A DNA stretch of 64,000 nt from Candidatus Methylophosphatis haderslevensis (GTDB lineage Bacteria > Pseudomonadota > Gammaproteobacteria > Burkholderiales > Rhodocyclaceae). Each line of letters begins with the position of its first letter. Positions within the stretch are counted from its first letter, which is position 1. The DNA is taken from contig JADJSA010000006.1 of assembly GCA_016711925.1 (NCBI GenBank), forward strand, positions 186,001 through 250,000, written 5' to 3'. Positions 1 through 10,977 of this stretch are shown one piece after another. The translations under genes and the position numbers were made by a program. The notes beneath the pieces are model-generated. The model was not told where the DNA came from. It was given only the letters and a program-made list of their open reading frames with translations, and ran no database searches.

Positions 1-87
1 GCCGGTGGCAAGCGACTGTCGGCGCGAGATTTCCTGGCCGGGTTTGCGGTGCCGGTTGGCAGCCGCTTTGAGCTTCGCCACGGCTGA
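1..87 (+). CDS. fmt: Methionyl-tRNA formyltransferase, C-terminal end only
   Basis: Only the last 28 codons are inside the window; the frame is open from base 1 to the TGA at 85-87. The tail contains GGKRLSARDFLAGF, which resembles the end of the Fmt C-terminal domain in betaproteobacteria. Fmt formylates initiator Met-tRNA in the cytoplasm. The position agrees: fmt commonly lies just upstream of rsmB, DUF4390 and ntrYX in this class, and those genes follow here after one inserted gene. The call rests on a short stretch plus gene order, so confidence is moderate. From 88 to 354 no gene is supported. Confidence 0.6.
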   Translation, partial: AGGKRLSARDFLAGFAVPVGSRFELRHG

Positions 88-354
88 TCCGGCCGCGCCT
101 GCGCTTGCTGTCTTTGTGCGGCGACAGTCTTTTTTCTACGCGGGCAGGCACTTGCCGCCGCGGATTCCCGTTCCTGTCGGGCGGTGGAGACGCATTCGCT
201 CATCATAGCGAGTCATGCTATTCTCGGACTCTCGCTATCTACCTGATGGAATTCGGGAAACAATTTGCGGCACAGCGCTTGCTGCGGATTTTTTAATTGC
301 GGCCACCGTCGGGCGGTCACACTGTTCCAATGACCAACCTGGAAAGGACTACCG

Positions 355-966
355 ATGATCAACAAGAACTCGCTTTTCGGCAAGCGTGAGGAGACAACCC
401 CGCCGCAGAGCAGCGTTCGGCCGGCAGGATATGGCATGCAGCCGACCACCACGGCAAAGACGGAGTCCAACACTGTGCCGATGCCCAAGCCGGAAACCAC
501 GACTTCGTCTCTCGATTCCACGACCTCTACCACCACCACGGCCGGCACGCAGATGCCGCCGCTCGAAGACAGTGCACATCAGGGAAGCAAGTTGATAGTC
601 GGCCCCGGCATCAAGCTTAAGGGCGCCGAGATTCAGGATTGCGATACGCTTGTTGTCGAGGGCCGCGTCGAAGCGACCATGGACAGCCGCGTGATCCAGA
701 TCGCCGACCAGGGTTCGTTCGCCGGCAAGGTAAATATCGATGTCGCCGAGATCCGCGGCCGATTCGAAGGCGAACTCACCGCACGCAAACAACTGATCAT
801 TCACGCAACCGGCCACGTCAGCGGAACCATACGCTACGGCAAGATCGTGATCCAGGAAGGCGGCGAGCTGACAGGAGACGTCAAGTCCCTTTCCGCAGGC
901 GAAGCCGGGGCCAGCGGCGACCTGCTCGACATGAACTCGAAATCGTTCGGCGCAAAGAGCGCGTAA
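355..966 (+). CDS. Bactofilin family cytoskeletal protein
   Basis: A 203-residue protein with a Thr/Ser/Pro-rich, probably disordered N-terminal region (about residues 10-75) and a bactofilin core (about 79-178). The core shows the repeated short beta-strand pattern of the right-handed beta-helix, for example LVVEGRVEA, GSFAGKVNIDVAEIRGRFEG and GGELTGDVKS. Bactofilins polymerise without nucleotide and act as scaffolds in cell shape, polarity or wall synthesis. There is no signal peptide or membrane segment. The ATG is preceded by GGAAAGGA about 7 bases upstream. It stands alone between fmt and rsmB, so the local context gives no partner. The family call is firm; the specific role is unknown. 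Confidence 0.85.
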   Translation: MINKNSLFGKREETTPPQSSVRPAGYGMQPTTTAKTESNTVPMPKPETTTSSLDSTTSTTTTAGTQMPPLEDSAHQGSKLIVGPGIKLKGAEIQDCDTLVVEGRVEATMDSRVIQIADQGSFAGKVNIDVAEIRGRFEGELTARKQLIIHATGHVSGTIRYGKIVIQEGGELTGDVKSLSAGEAGASGDLLDMNSKSFGAKSA

Positions 967-1175
967 CGCCGCCACGCGATTGACTTGAGTGCCGGCGCGA
1001 TGCGCGCAAATGTGCGCATCGCGGCGTTATTCATTTTCCGGCCGGGTCTGCAGGTTTGCGGGCTCCGCCGCTATGCCTTCGCTATACTGTGCGATTCGTT
1101 ATTCGCCCAGACCATGGATGAAGGCTGCAACCCCCATTGTGATGCCCGCGTGGCGCAGACGGGTCCGGTAGTTCC

Positions 1176-2501
1176 GTGACCACGGGGCTACCCGCCGATT
1201 CTCTGGCCTTCGCCATGCTGCACGCGGCGCGGGCAGTGGAAGCGGTGATCGACGGCCGCAACCTCGACCAGGCGCTGGCGGGCCAGGCCGACGGCGCAGC
1301 GTGGCTGCCGGCAGCGCGAGGCGCGGTTCAGGATCTCGCCTATGGCACGCTGCGCGATTTCGGCCGAGGCGATTTCCTGCTCTCCCGATTGCTGGAGCGC
1401 CCGCTCGCGGCGCCGGCAGTCCGTGCGTTACTTCTGATCGCCCTGCGGCGGCTGGAAATTCATCCATCTGCCGCGCATACCACGGTCGACCAGGCCGTCG
1501 AGGCGGCGGCCACGCTGCACGGCGGCGCGTTCAAAGGGCTGGTCAATGCGGTTCTGCGCAACTTCCTGCGTCAGGCCGAGGCGCTGTTCGCGGCCGCCGA
1601 GGCGGATCCGGTTGCGCATGGCCGGCATCCGCGGTGGTGGCTCGATACGGTCCGGCGCGAGTTGGGCGCGCATGCCGAGGCCGTGGTCGCCGCCGGCAAT
1701 CTGCACCCGCCGATGGCCTTGCGCGTCAATCCACGCCGATGTGCGGCCAGCGACCTGCTCGCTGAACTCGCTGCCGCAGGTATCGACGCGCGCGCCTGCG
1801 GTGCCGACATTCCGCACGGCATCCTGCTCGAACATCCGGTTCCGGTCGCTCGTCTGCCGGGGTTCGCCGACGGGCGGGTATCGGTGCAGGACGCCGGCGC
1901 GCAGCATGCGGCGCCGTGGCTGGATCTGGCGGCCGGGCAGCGCGTGCTCGATGCCTGCGCAGCGCCGGGCGGCAAAGCGGCACACATCCTCGAGCTTGCC
2001 GACGTCGAACTGACCGCGCTCGAACTCGACGCCAGCCGCGCCAGCCGCATCGGCGCCAATCTCGCGCGGCTGGGCCTGTCGGCGCAAGTCCGTGTCGCCG
2101 ACTGCCGCGCAGTAGGCGATTGGTGGGACGGCCGCCCCTTCGACCGCATCCTCGCCGATGTGCCCTGCACGGCCTCCGGTGTCGCGCGGCGGCACCCGGA
2201 CATCAAGTGGCTGCGCCGCGAATCGGACGTGGCGCGCTTCGCGGCGCAAGCTCGTGACATTCTCGACGCGCTATGGCGGGTGCTGGCCCCCGGTGGCAGA
2301 ATGCTATTCGTGACCTGTTCCGTTTTTTCCCGGGAGAACCAGCAGCAGGTTGCCGCCTTCTGCGATCGTCATGCCGATTGCCTGCGCGTTGCGCTGCCGG
2401 GCGGGCCGCTGTGCGGGGCCGAATCGCTGACCGACCATCTGCTGCTGCCCACGGCCCTGCATGACGGCTTCTATTTCGCGTTGTTTGCCAAGCGGGTCTG
2501 A
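1176..2501 (+). CDS. rsmB: 16S rRNA (cytosine-967-C5)-methyltransferase RsmB
   Basis: A 441-residue enzyme that methylates C967 of 16S rRNA using SAM. The N-terminal part (about 10-145) is the NusB-like RNA-binding domain (HAARAVEAV, YGTLRDF). The C-terminal part is the RsmB/Nop2 methyltransferase: SAM motif I DACAAPGGK near residue 260, motif IV with DVPCTASG near 328, and motif VI TCSVF near 380. The Cys of motif IV and the Cys of motif VI are the expected catalytic pair. The start is GTG; a later ATG (codon 14) would remove part of the NusB-like helix. It begins a run rsmB - DUF4390 - ntrY - ntrX with little spacing. Confidence 0.93.
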   Translation: MTTGLPADSLAFAMLHAARAVEAVIDGRNLDQALAGQADGAAWLPAARGAVQDLAYGTLRDFGRGDFLLSRLLERPLAAPAVRALLLIALRRLEIHPSAAHTTVDQAVEAAATLHGGAFKGLVNAVLRNFLRQAEALFAAAEADPVAHGRHPRWWLDTVRRELGAHAEAVVAAGNLHPPMALRVNPRRCAASDLLAELAAAGIDARACGADIPHGILLEHPVPVARLPGFADGRVSVQDAGAQHAAPWLDLAAGQRVLDACAAPGGKAAHILELADVELTALELDASRASRIGANLARLGLSAQVRVADCRAVGDWWDGRPFDRILADVPCTASGVARRHPDIKWLRRESDVARFAAQARDILDALWRVLAPGGRMLFVTCSVFSRENQQQVAAFCDRHADCLRVALPGGPLCGAESLTDHLLLPTALHDGFYFALFAKRV

Positions 2502-2508
2502 ACGACAC

Positions 2509-3087
2509 ATGCGGCGGTGGATTCTGGCCGCCGCAATCCTGCTGCTGGCGCTCGCCAACCCCGTTGCCGGTGCGGCCGAACCCGAACTGCGCAATGTCGC
2601 CGTGGTGTCCACCGAGGACGGCCAGCAGTTGCAGTTCGACGTCCTTTTCGAACTCAATCCGCGGCTCGAAGAAGTGGTCTCGCGCGGCGTACCGCTGTAT
2701 TTCGTCGCCGAGTTCGAACTGAGCCGCCCGCGCTGGTACTGGTTCGATGAAGATCTGGCCAAACGCACCCTGACCTACCGCCTGTCATACAACGCACTGA
2801 CCCGGCAGTACCGGCTTGCGACCGGCCCGCTCTACCAGAACTTTCCGACCCTCGAGGCCGCCGTCAGGACCATCTCGCGCGTGCGCAGCTGGACAGTGGC
2901 CGAGCGCGGCGTGCTCAGGATCGGCGTCGACTACCAGGCCCGCTTGCGCTTTCGCCTCGATCTGGCGCAGATGCCCAAACCTTTTCAGGTCGGCGCGATC
3001 GGTGATCGCGACTGGAGCCTCGCCACCGAATGGCTGCGCTGGACCTATGTTCCCGGCGCCGGCAACACCGAACCGGTGCGTCAATGA
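2509..3087 (+). CDS. DUF4390 domain protein, exported
   Basis: A 192-residue protein with a clear signal peptide (RRWILAAAILLLALANPVAGA). The mature part matches the DUF4390 family found between rsmB and ntrY in betaproteobacteria, including the phrase PLYFVAEFELSRPRWYWFDE. The start chosen is the ATG directly before the signal peptide; a longer frame beginning inside rsmB would put polar residues ahead of it. Its stop overlaps the next start (ATGA), so it is probably translationally coupled to the sensor kinase. The biochemical role of DUF4390 is not known. An accessory role in the envelope sensing of the NtrY kinase is only a guess from position. Confidence 0.85.
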   Translation: MRRWILAAAILLLALANPVAGAAEPELRNVAVVSTEDGQQLQFDVLFELNPRLEEVVSRGVPLYFVAEFELSRPRWYWFDEDLAKRTLTYRLSYNALTRQYRLATGPLYQNFPTLEAAVRTISRVRSWTVAERGVLRIGVDYQARLRFRLDLAQMPKPFQVGAIGDRDWSLATEWLRWTYVPGAGNTEPVRQ

Positions 3088-5204
3088 GCATTCTGGTCGT
3101 CATCGCCGGCATCGTCGGCGCGATCCTGCTTTTTCTGCTTGCCGGCGCCACCGAGAATACGGCGCTGTTCGCCCAGAGCTACCCGCTGCTGATCGGCCTC
3201 AACCTCGCGATCGCCGTCGCCTTGATCGTGCTGGTCGTCGTGCAACTGCGCGCGCTGCGGCGGGAGTACCGCGAGCACCGCTTCGGTTCGCGCCTCAAGC
3301 TGCGTCTGATGGCCCTGTTCGCCCTGATGGCGATCCTGCCCGGGCTGGTGATCTACGGTGTATCGGTGCAGTTCGCCCTGCGCAGCATCGAATCGTGGTT
3401 CGACGTGAGGGTCGATGCCGCGCTCGAAGGCGGCCTCAACCTCGGACGCGCCACCCTCGATTTCCTGCTCGAGGACCTCGCCTCCAAAGCGCGCCAGATT
3501 GCGCTCGATCTGTCCGACGGCCAGGCGCAATCGGCACAGCAACTGGAACGGCTGCGCGAACAAGCCGGGGTCGACTCGGCGACATTGTTCGCGACTTCCG
3601 GCCAGGTTATCGCCAGCAGTTCGGCGAAGTTCTCCGCACTGATGCCGGAAACGCCGGGAAACGCGCTGTTGCGGCGGGCGCGGCTGGGCAGCGGTTACCG
3701 GGCGGTCGAAGGCGACGCGACCGCAGGCTTCACCCTCAGAGTGCTGGTGCCGGTAACCGGCTTTGCCTTCACGACCGAGGCACGGGTGCTCCAGCTCACC
3801 CAGCCGGTGCCCCAGCAGTTGGCGCAGAACGCCGAGGCGGTGCAAAGCGTCTATCGCGACTACCAGGAACTGTCGCTGGCGCGCGATGGCCTGCAGCGCA
3901 TCTTTGCCCTGACCCTGACCCTGACCCTGCTGCTTGCGCTATTTACGGCGATCGCCATCGCATTTGTCCTGGCGCGCCGACTCTCCGCGCCGCTGGCGAT
4001 ACTTGCCGAAGCGACGCAGGCGGTGGCACAGGGCGACTTCACGCCGCGCGCTGCCCTGCCCGCGCGCGACGAACTGGGCGTGCTCACGCAGTCGTTCAAC
4101 CGCATGACGCGCCAGTTGCAGGAGGCGCGTGCGCAGGCCGATGCCAGCCGGGCCGAGGTGGAATCGGCGCGCACCTACCTCGAAAGCGTGCTCGCCAATC
4201 TCTCCGCCGGAGTGCTGGCGTTTGACAACGAAGGACGGCTGCGGGCCGCCAACGGCGGCGCGCTGCAGATTCTGCGCGACGACCTGTCGGGCTTCGAGCA
4301 GTTGCGGCTCGAACAATGGCCGCGTTTCGGCGAACTGCGCGACACCCTGCGCGAGGCGTTTGCCCACGATGCGTCGGCCGCCCAGGGCAGCGCCGACTGG
4401 CAGCGCCAGCTCGACATGCGCGATGCCGACGGAATCGGCCAGACGCTGCTGGTGCGCGTTACGCGGCTGCCCGAGAGCGGCGGCGGCGGGTTCGTCGTGG
4501 TCTTCGACGACATCACGCACCTGATCGCCGCGCAGCGCAGCGCGGCCTGGGGCGAGGTTGCCCAGCGCCTGGCGCACGAGATCAAGAATCCGCTGACACC
4601 GATCCAGCTCTCGGCCGAACGTCTCGAAGCCAAGCTCGCCGACAAGGTCGATCCGGCTTCGCGCGAGATTCTCGGCCGCGCCACGCGGACCATCGTCGCC
4701 CAGGTGGAGGCCATGAAATCGATGGTCAATGATTTCCGCGACTATGCCAAGCTGCCCCTGCCGACACTGGCACCGCTCGATCTCAACCAACTGGTGCGCG
4801 AGGTGCTGGCACTCTACGAGCATGGCGGGGCGCGCCTGCAGTTCGTCGCCGATCGCGAGTTGAGGCCGGTCGCCGGCGATGCGACGCAACTGCGCCAGGT
4901 CATGCACAACCTGCTGCAGAACGCCGAGGACGCGCTGCACGGGGTGCCCGATCCGCTGATCCGCTTGTCCACGCGCAGCGACGGCCGCTTTGCCGAACTC
5001 CTGCTGACCGACAATGGCAACGGCTTTCCGCCGAACATCCTGGCCCGCGCCTTCGAGCCCTACGTCACCACCAAGTCCAAGGGCACCGGCCTGGGTCTGG
5101 CGATCGTCAGGAAGATTGTTGACGAACACCACGGCAGCATCGAGATTTCCAACCTGCAGCCGCATGGCGCAGAGATAAAAATCCGCCTTCCGCTGGTAGC
5201 ATAG
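3084..5204 (+). CDS. ntrY: NtrY-type sensor histidine kinase
   Basis: A 706-residue membrane histidine kinase. Hydrophobic segments lie near residues 3-22, 36-54 and 76-97, with another near 272-293 before a HAMP domain; a periplasmic sensing loop lies between the last two. A PAS-like region follows (about 365-470), then the dimerisation domain with H-box HEIKNP (phospho-acceptor H498) and the HATPase domain with N-box NLLQNAEDAL, DNGNGFP and GTGLGLAI. This order is typical of NtrY. It is expected to phosphorylate the regulator encoded 28 bases downstream. The start is the ATG in the ATGA overlap with the DUF4390 gene. In other Proteobacteria NtrYX responds to nitrogen or redox state; the signal here is unknown. 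Confidence 0.9.
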   Translation: MSILVVIAGIVGAILLFLLAGATENTALFAQSYPLLIGLNLAIAVALIVLVVVQLRALRREYREHRFGSRLKLRLMALFALMAILPGLVIYGVSVQFALRSIESWFDVRVDAALEGGLNLGRATLDFLLEDLASKARQIALDLSDGQAQSAQQLERLREQAGVDSATLFATSGQVIASSSAKFSALMPETPGNALLRRARLGSGYRAVEGDATAGFTLRVLVPVTGFAFTTEARVLQLTQPVPQQLAQNAEAVQSVYRDYQELSLARDGLQRIFALTLTLTLLLALFTAIAIAFVLARRLSAPLAILAEATQAVAQGDFTPRAALPARDELGVLTQSFNRMTRQLQEARAQADASRAEVESARTYLESVLANLSAGVLAFDNEGRLRAANGGALQILRDDLSGFEQLRLEQWPRFGELRDTLREAFAHDASAAQGSADWQRQLDMRDADGIGQTLLVRVTRLPESGGGGFVVVFDDITHLIAAQRSAAWGEVAQRLAHEIKNPLTPIQLSAERLEAKLADKVDPASREILGRATRTIVAQVEAMKSMVNDFRDYAKLPLPTLAPLDLNQLVREVLALYEHGGARLQFVADRELRPVAGDATQLRQVMHNLLQNAEDALHGVPDPLIRLSTRSDGRFAELLLTDNGNGFPPNILARAFEPYVTTKSKGTGLGLAIVRKIVDEHHGSIEISNLQPHGAEIKIRLPLVA

Positions 5205-5232
5205 GGGCAGCTTCAGGCGCAAGCGAAAGCAC

Positions 5233-6477
5233 ATGGCACAAATACTGGTAGTCGATGACGAGGTGGGCATCCGAGAGTTGCTCTCGGAAATCCTCACCGA
5301 CGAGGGTCACGACGTCGTGCTCGCCGAGAATGCGACGCGGGCGCGCGCGGTGCGCGCGGCGCAGCGCCCCGATCTGGTTCTGCTCGATATCTGGATGCCC
5401 GATACCGACGGCATCACGCTGCTCAAGGAGTGGTCGGCCGGCGGCCAGCTGTCGATGCCGGTCATCATGATGTCCGGGCACGGCTCGATCGATACCGCAG
5501 TCGAGGCCACCCGCTGCGGCGCGATGGATTTCCTTGAGAAACCGATTGCGCTGCAGAAGTTGCTGGCCGCGGTCAAGCGCGGCCTGGCGCGCCAGCCGGT
5601 GAGCGTGCCGACACACCTGACGCTCGATGCGTTTGTGCGCTGCCCGCCGCTGAAGGATCTGAAGAAGCGCATCGAACAGGTGGCGGCGCGCACGCCGTTG
5701 CTCCTGATCAAGAGCGGTCCGGGCAGCATTGCCGAACTGGCTGCCCGCAGCCTGCAGCCGCACGACCGGGCCTGGATCGACCTGGGCGCCCATACCTCGC
5801 CGCTCGACGTCTCGGCGCTCGAAGCGGCCAGTGGCGGCGTGCTGTTCGCCGCCGAACTGGCGCAGCTCTCGCGGCTGCAGCAAAAGAACCTGGCGTTCGC
5901 GGTCGAGCGCATGGACAAGTTCGGCTTGCGCGTGGTCGTTGCGTCGGCGCACGGCGCCGAGGAACTTGCCGCCGACGGCTGGGACGAGGCGCTGCTGCGC
6001 CGGCTGTTCGAAGTCACCCTGGCGCCGCCGACGCTGATGGATCTGCGCGACGAGATACCCGAAATCGCCAGCCAAATCCTGCAACACCTTGCCGAATCCG
6101 GCGAGGTGCCGCCGCGCCGCGCCTCCACCGCCGCGCTCAACGCGCTGCGCACCCGCGCCTGGCCGGGCGGTTACGCCGAATTGCGGGCATCCATCAAGTC
6201 CCTGGCGCTGGGCGCGCTGGATGAGGAGGTCGGTGCCGAGGAGGTTGCCCAGTTGCTGCACCAGGCGCCCGCCACCGCCGGTTCGCTGGCGCTCGATCTG
6301 CCGTTGCGCGAGGCGCGGGAAGCCTTTGAACGGCTCTACTTTGAACACCATCTGCACCAGGAGGCCGGCAACATGACGCGCCTGGCCGAGCGTACCGGCC
6401 TCGAACGCACCCACCTGTACCGCAAACTCAAGCAACTCGGCCTTCAGGGCGGGCGCCGCAACGACGACTCCCACTGA
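5233..6477 (+). CDS. ntrX: NtrX-like response regulator with degenerate AAA+ domain
   Basis: A 414-residue protein in the order receiver, central domain, Fis-type HTH. The receiver is complete: acidic pair D8-D9, phospho-acceptor D52 (LLDIWMP), S81 and K103 (LEKP). The central part still follows the sigma-54 activator fold in places (IEQVAARTPLLLI, GGVLFAAEL, RRLFEVTL, WPGGYAELR). However, no Walker A glycine-lysine loop is present, the GAFTGA loop is absent, and the Walker B aspartate is replaced. The C-terminus has a normal Fis helix-turn-helix (NMTRLAERTGLERTHLYRKL). It is therefore unlikely to hydrolyse ATP or activate sigma-54 RNA polymerase. It probably binds DNA as a phosphorylation-controlled repressor or sigma-70 regulator paired with the adjacent NtrY. 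Confidence 0.83.
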   Translation: MAQILVVDDEVGIRELLSEILTDEGHDVVLAENATRARAVRAAQRPDLVLLDIWMPDTDGITLLKEWSAGGQLSMPVIMMSGHGSIDTAVEATRCGAMDFLEKPIALQKLLAAVKRGLARQPVSVPTHLTLDAFVRCPPLKDLKKRIEQVAARTPLLLIKSGPGSIAELAARSLQPHDRAWIDLGAHTSPLDVSALEAASGGVLFAAELAQLSRLQQKNLAFAVERMDKFGLRVVVASAHGAEELAADGWDEALLRRLFEVTLAPPTLMDLRDEIPEIASQILQHLAESGEVPPRRASTAALNALRTRAWPGGYAELRASIKSLALGALDEEVGAEEVAQLLHQAPATAGSLALDLPLREAREAFERLYFEHHLHQEAGNMTRLAERTGLERTHLYRKLKQLGLQGGRRNDDSH

Positions 6478-6618
6478 TTGCCGCGGCGTAGTAATCCGCC
6501 ACCCTGGCCGGCGCGTCCAATGGCCGCGCAAGGGGCGAAGGCGTAGAATCCCCGCTCCGCGCGCGGCGTCGTGCCGCCGTCCCGTGCGCCAGCATGCGCG
6601 CCCATTACAGGATCCGTC

Positions 6619-7698
6619 ATGTCCCGACCACGCAACGATACGTTCCTGCGCGCGTTGCTGCGCGAGCCGGTCGATTACACTCCGCTGTGGCTGATGCGCC
6701 AGGCCGGCCGCTATCTGCCCGAGTACTGCGAAACGCGCAAGCGGGCCGGCAATTTCATGACGCTGTGCAAGTCGCCCCAGCTCGCCTGCGAGGTCACGCT
6801 GCAGCCGCTGGCGCGCTACGATCTCGATGCGGCGATCCTGTTTTCCGACATCCTGACCATTCCCGATGCGATGGGCCTGGGGCTCTACTTCGCCGAAGGC
6901 GAGGGGCCGAAATTCGAGCGTCCGTTGCGCGATGAATGGGAGATTCGCAACCTCGCCGCGCCCGACCCGACCGACGAACTGCGCTACGTCATCGATGCGG
7001 TCGCCGAAATCCGCCGCGCGCTCGACGGTTCGGTTCCGCTGATCGGTTTTTCCGGCAGTCCCTACACCCTGGCCTGCTACATGATCGAAGGCGGCGCGTC
7101 GGACGATTTCCGGCGCATCAAGACCATGCTCTACACCCGGCCGGATCTGCTCCACCATGTCCTCGGCATCACCGCGCAGGCGGTCACCGCCTATCTCAAC
7201 GCGCAGATCGAGGCCGGCGCCCAGGCGGTGCAGATCTTCGACACCTGGGGCGGCTCGCTGTCGCACGCGGCCTACCGGGAATTCTCGCTGCCCTACATGC
7301 GGCAAATCATCGCCGGCCTCACGCGCAGCCACGATGGTGAGCGCGTCCCGGTCATCGTGTTCACCAAAGGCGGCGGGCTGTGGCTGGAAGACATCGCCGC
7401 GAGCGGCTGCGACGCTGTCGGCCTCGACTGGAGCATCGATATCGGGCAGGCCCGCGCCCGGGTCGGCGATCGCGTGGCGCTGCAGGGCAACCTCGACCCG
7501 TCGGTGCTGTTTGCCGCCCCTGAGGTCGTGGCGCGCGAAGCGCGCAAGGTGCTGGAATCCTTCGGCAGCGGCAGCGGCCATGTGTTCAACCTCGGTCACG
7601 GCATCTCGCAATTCACGCCGCCGGAAAGCGTCACGGCGCTGGTCGAGGCGGTGCGCGCCGGTTCGCGGCCTTTTCATGGCGCGCAAACCCACGCCTGA
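6619..7698 (+). CDS. hemE: Uroporphyrinogen decarboxylase
   Basis: A 359-residue cytosolic enzyme, the usual UroD length, that removes four carboxyl groups from uroporphyrinogen III to give coproporphyrinogen III in haem synthesis. Both family signatures are visible: PLWLMRQAGRYLPEY near the N-terminus with the substrate-binding arginines, and GFSGSPYTLACYMIEG in the middle. The C-terminal FNLGHGI is also typical. The ATG at 6619 gives the normal N-terminus MSRPRNDTFLRALL; an upstream ATG in frame would add 16 unrelated residues. It is monocistronic as far as can be seen, with a TAGAAT hexamer at 6544-6549 as a possible -10 element. Confidence 0.95.
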   Translation: MSRPRNDTFLRALLREPVDYTPLWLMRQAGRYLPEYCETRKRAGNFMTLCKSPQLACEVTLQPLARYDLDAAILFSDILTIPDAMGLGLYFAEGEGPKFERPLRDEWEIRNLAAPDPTDELRYVIDAVAEIRRALDGSVPLIGFSGSPYTLACYMIEGGASDDFRRIKTMLYTRPDLLHHVLGITAQAVTAYLNAQIEAGAQAVQIFDTWGGSLSHAAYREFSLPYMRQIIAGLTRSHDGERVPVIVFTKGGGLWLEDIAASGCDAVGLDWSIDIGQARARVGDRVALQGNLDPSVLFAAPEVVAREARKVLESFGSGSGHVFNLGHGISQFTPPESVTALVEAVRAGSRPFHGAQTHA

Positions 7699-8132
7699 TG
7701 CGGCTCTCCAAGGGCCATAGCGCGACGAAAGCCGGTGCGGGCAGATTGCTGACAATAAGCGCCTACTCACCCGAAGATCGCCTTGTCTGGCCCCATTCGA
7801 CAATGCCGGAAAGCGTTGACTTATTCACAGAATCGCGCTCCTCCATGTTTGGCGCCGATCCGCCGAAGGCCCCCTAGGCAAGAGTTTGCAACTGATTGAA
7901 ATTACATAAGTTTTCTCGAAGCCTGCTTGTGCATAGCACAATGCGCCCCTTGTGCAAAGCAGATGGAGCGATTTGTCACGATACATTACCCACAAAGTTA
8001 TCCACAGGCCGACTGAACACCTTGATTTGTAATGCAACACCAAGCGTTTGCGCGAGCAAACCCGATGCCGGTCAGTTGCGGCTCCCAAGTAATTGACTCA
8101 TAGAAGAATTCTCATTTCTCTCGCTGCCCACG
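7699..8132 (+). promoter_or_regulatory. AT-richer hemE-priA gap with DnaA-box-like sequences
   Basis: This 434-base gap holds no convincing gene and is clearly less GC-rich than its surroundings, especially 7800-8100. It contains two exact matches to TTATNCACA: TTATTCACA at 7821-7829 and TTATCCACA at 7998-8006. TTACCCACA lies 12 bases before the second, at 7986-7994. On the reverse strand CTATGCACA (7928-7936) has one mismatch and CTTTGCACA (7951-7959) has two. Such a cluster could bind DnaA, either to control priA or as part of a replication-origin-like region. dnaA itself is not in the window. The boxes are seen directly; the function is inferred. Confidence 0.45.
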
Positions 8133-10316
<2,184 letters not shown>

Positions 10317-10339
10317 GTCTGCAGTTTGTCAGGAGACCA

Positions 10340-10384
10340 TGCCGGAAGCCGCATGGATAAAGGGCTTCAGACATCGAATGTCAG
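10340..10384. repeat. REP-like palindromic repeat
   Basis: The segment contains GAAGCCGCATGGATAAAGG followed by GCTTC, so GAAGCC and GGCTTC can pair across a loop holding CATGGATAAA. A second small hairpin, GACAT-CGA-ATGTC, lies just after it. The core CCGCATGGAT is shared with the repeats near 24.8, 30.95, 54.0 and 61.9 kb. It lies just downstream of priA. Confidence 0.5.
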
Positions 10385-10509
10385 GAGCGCCGGCCCCGGC
10401 CGGGGTTCGCGGCGAGTCCGTCCGGCGCGGCGGCGAACCTTTTGCCCGGCCATGCGGTCTTGATGAAGTCGATTGCCGTTCGCGCGGCTGCTGTGATAGC
10501 TTGCCAACC

Positions 10510-10905
10510 ATGATCTTCGGCCTCCCCCGTTCCTTGCTGCGCTCACTGGCCCGTAGTCTGGCCGCGCTGCTGCTGTTCGCGCAGTTGGTGACGGCCGCAC
10601 ATGCCTGCGCGCTGGCGGCGCACGAACGGCCCGCCGGCGAGGCAACCCATGCCGCCGCCATGCCTTGCCACGAGGCGCCGGCCGACGATCCAGGTGCGCT
10701 GTGCGCGCGCCACTGCAACGCCGACGAGCAGTCGCCTTCGGCAGCCACACCCGCGGTTGCGCCGATGCCGGCGATTGCGGTGCTGATCGTGCCGGCGATC
10801 GCGCCGGCGCAACTGTCCGCCGCCAACGGCATCGCCGGCGCCAGCGACATCGCGCCGGCTACCGATCCGCCGCCCGCCATCCTGTTCCACGCCTTTCGCA
10901 GTTAG
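10510..10905 (+). CDS. Small exported Cys/His-containing protein (CopL-like)
   Basis: A 131-residue protein starting with a hydrophobic signal sequence (RSLAALLLFAQLVTAAHA). A mature part follows with scattered metal-binding residues (HACALAAHE, MPCHEAP, CARHCN) and an Ala/Pro-rich tail. Small proteins of this kind are often the first gene of copper-efflux operons (CopL-like or DUF2946-like), where they are thought to act in metal sensing or translational control. It lies 72 bases upstream of the cusCBA genes in the same direction. The start chosen is the ATG at the signal peptide; a longer frame to 10339 reads through the upstream repeat and is unlikely. Family membership is not certain. Confidence 0.55.
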   Translation: MIFGLPRSLLRSLARSLAALLLFAQLVTAAHACALAAHERPAGEATHAAAMPCHEAPADDPGALCARHCNADEQSPSAATPAVAPMPAIAVLIVPAIAPAQLSAANGIAGASDIAPATDPPPAILFHAFRS

Positions 10906-10977
10906 CCCCGGTCCGGCCCGAGTCCGCTGCGGCGCATCGCGCCCGCATCGCCCTTCCATGCTGAACCGGAGCACACC

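Noticed and set aside
5..208. Short forward frame at the window start
   Set aside because: The other frame encodes the recognisable Fmt tail, and this one has no features.
272..300. Possible terminator after fmt (stem followed by a run of six T)
   Set aside because: The stem is only about four base pairs; too weak to call.
5107..7803. Long reverse-strand frame opposite ntrX and hemE
   Set aside because: Shadow of strong genes on the other strand; composition is Arg/Gln/His-rich with no recognisable motif.
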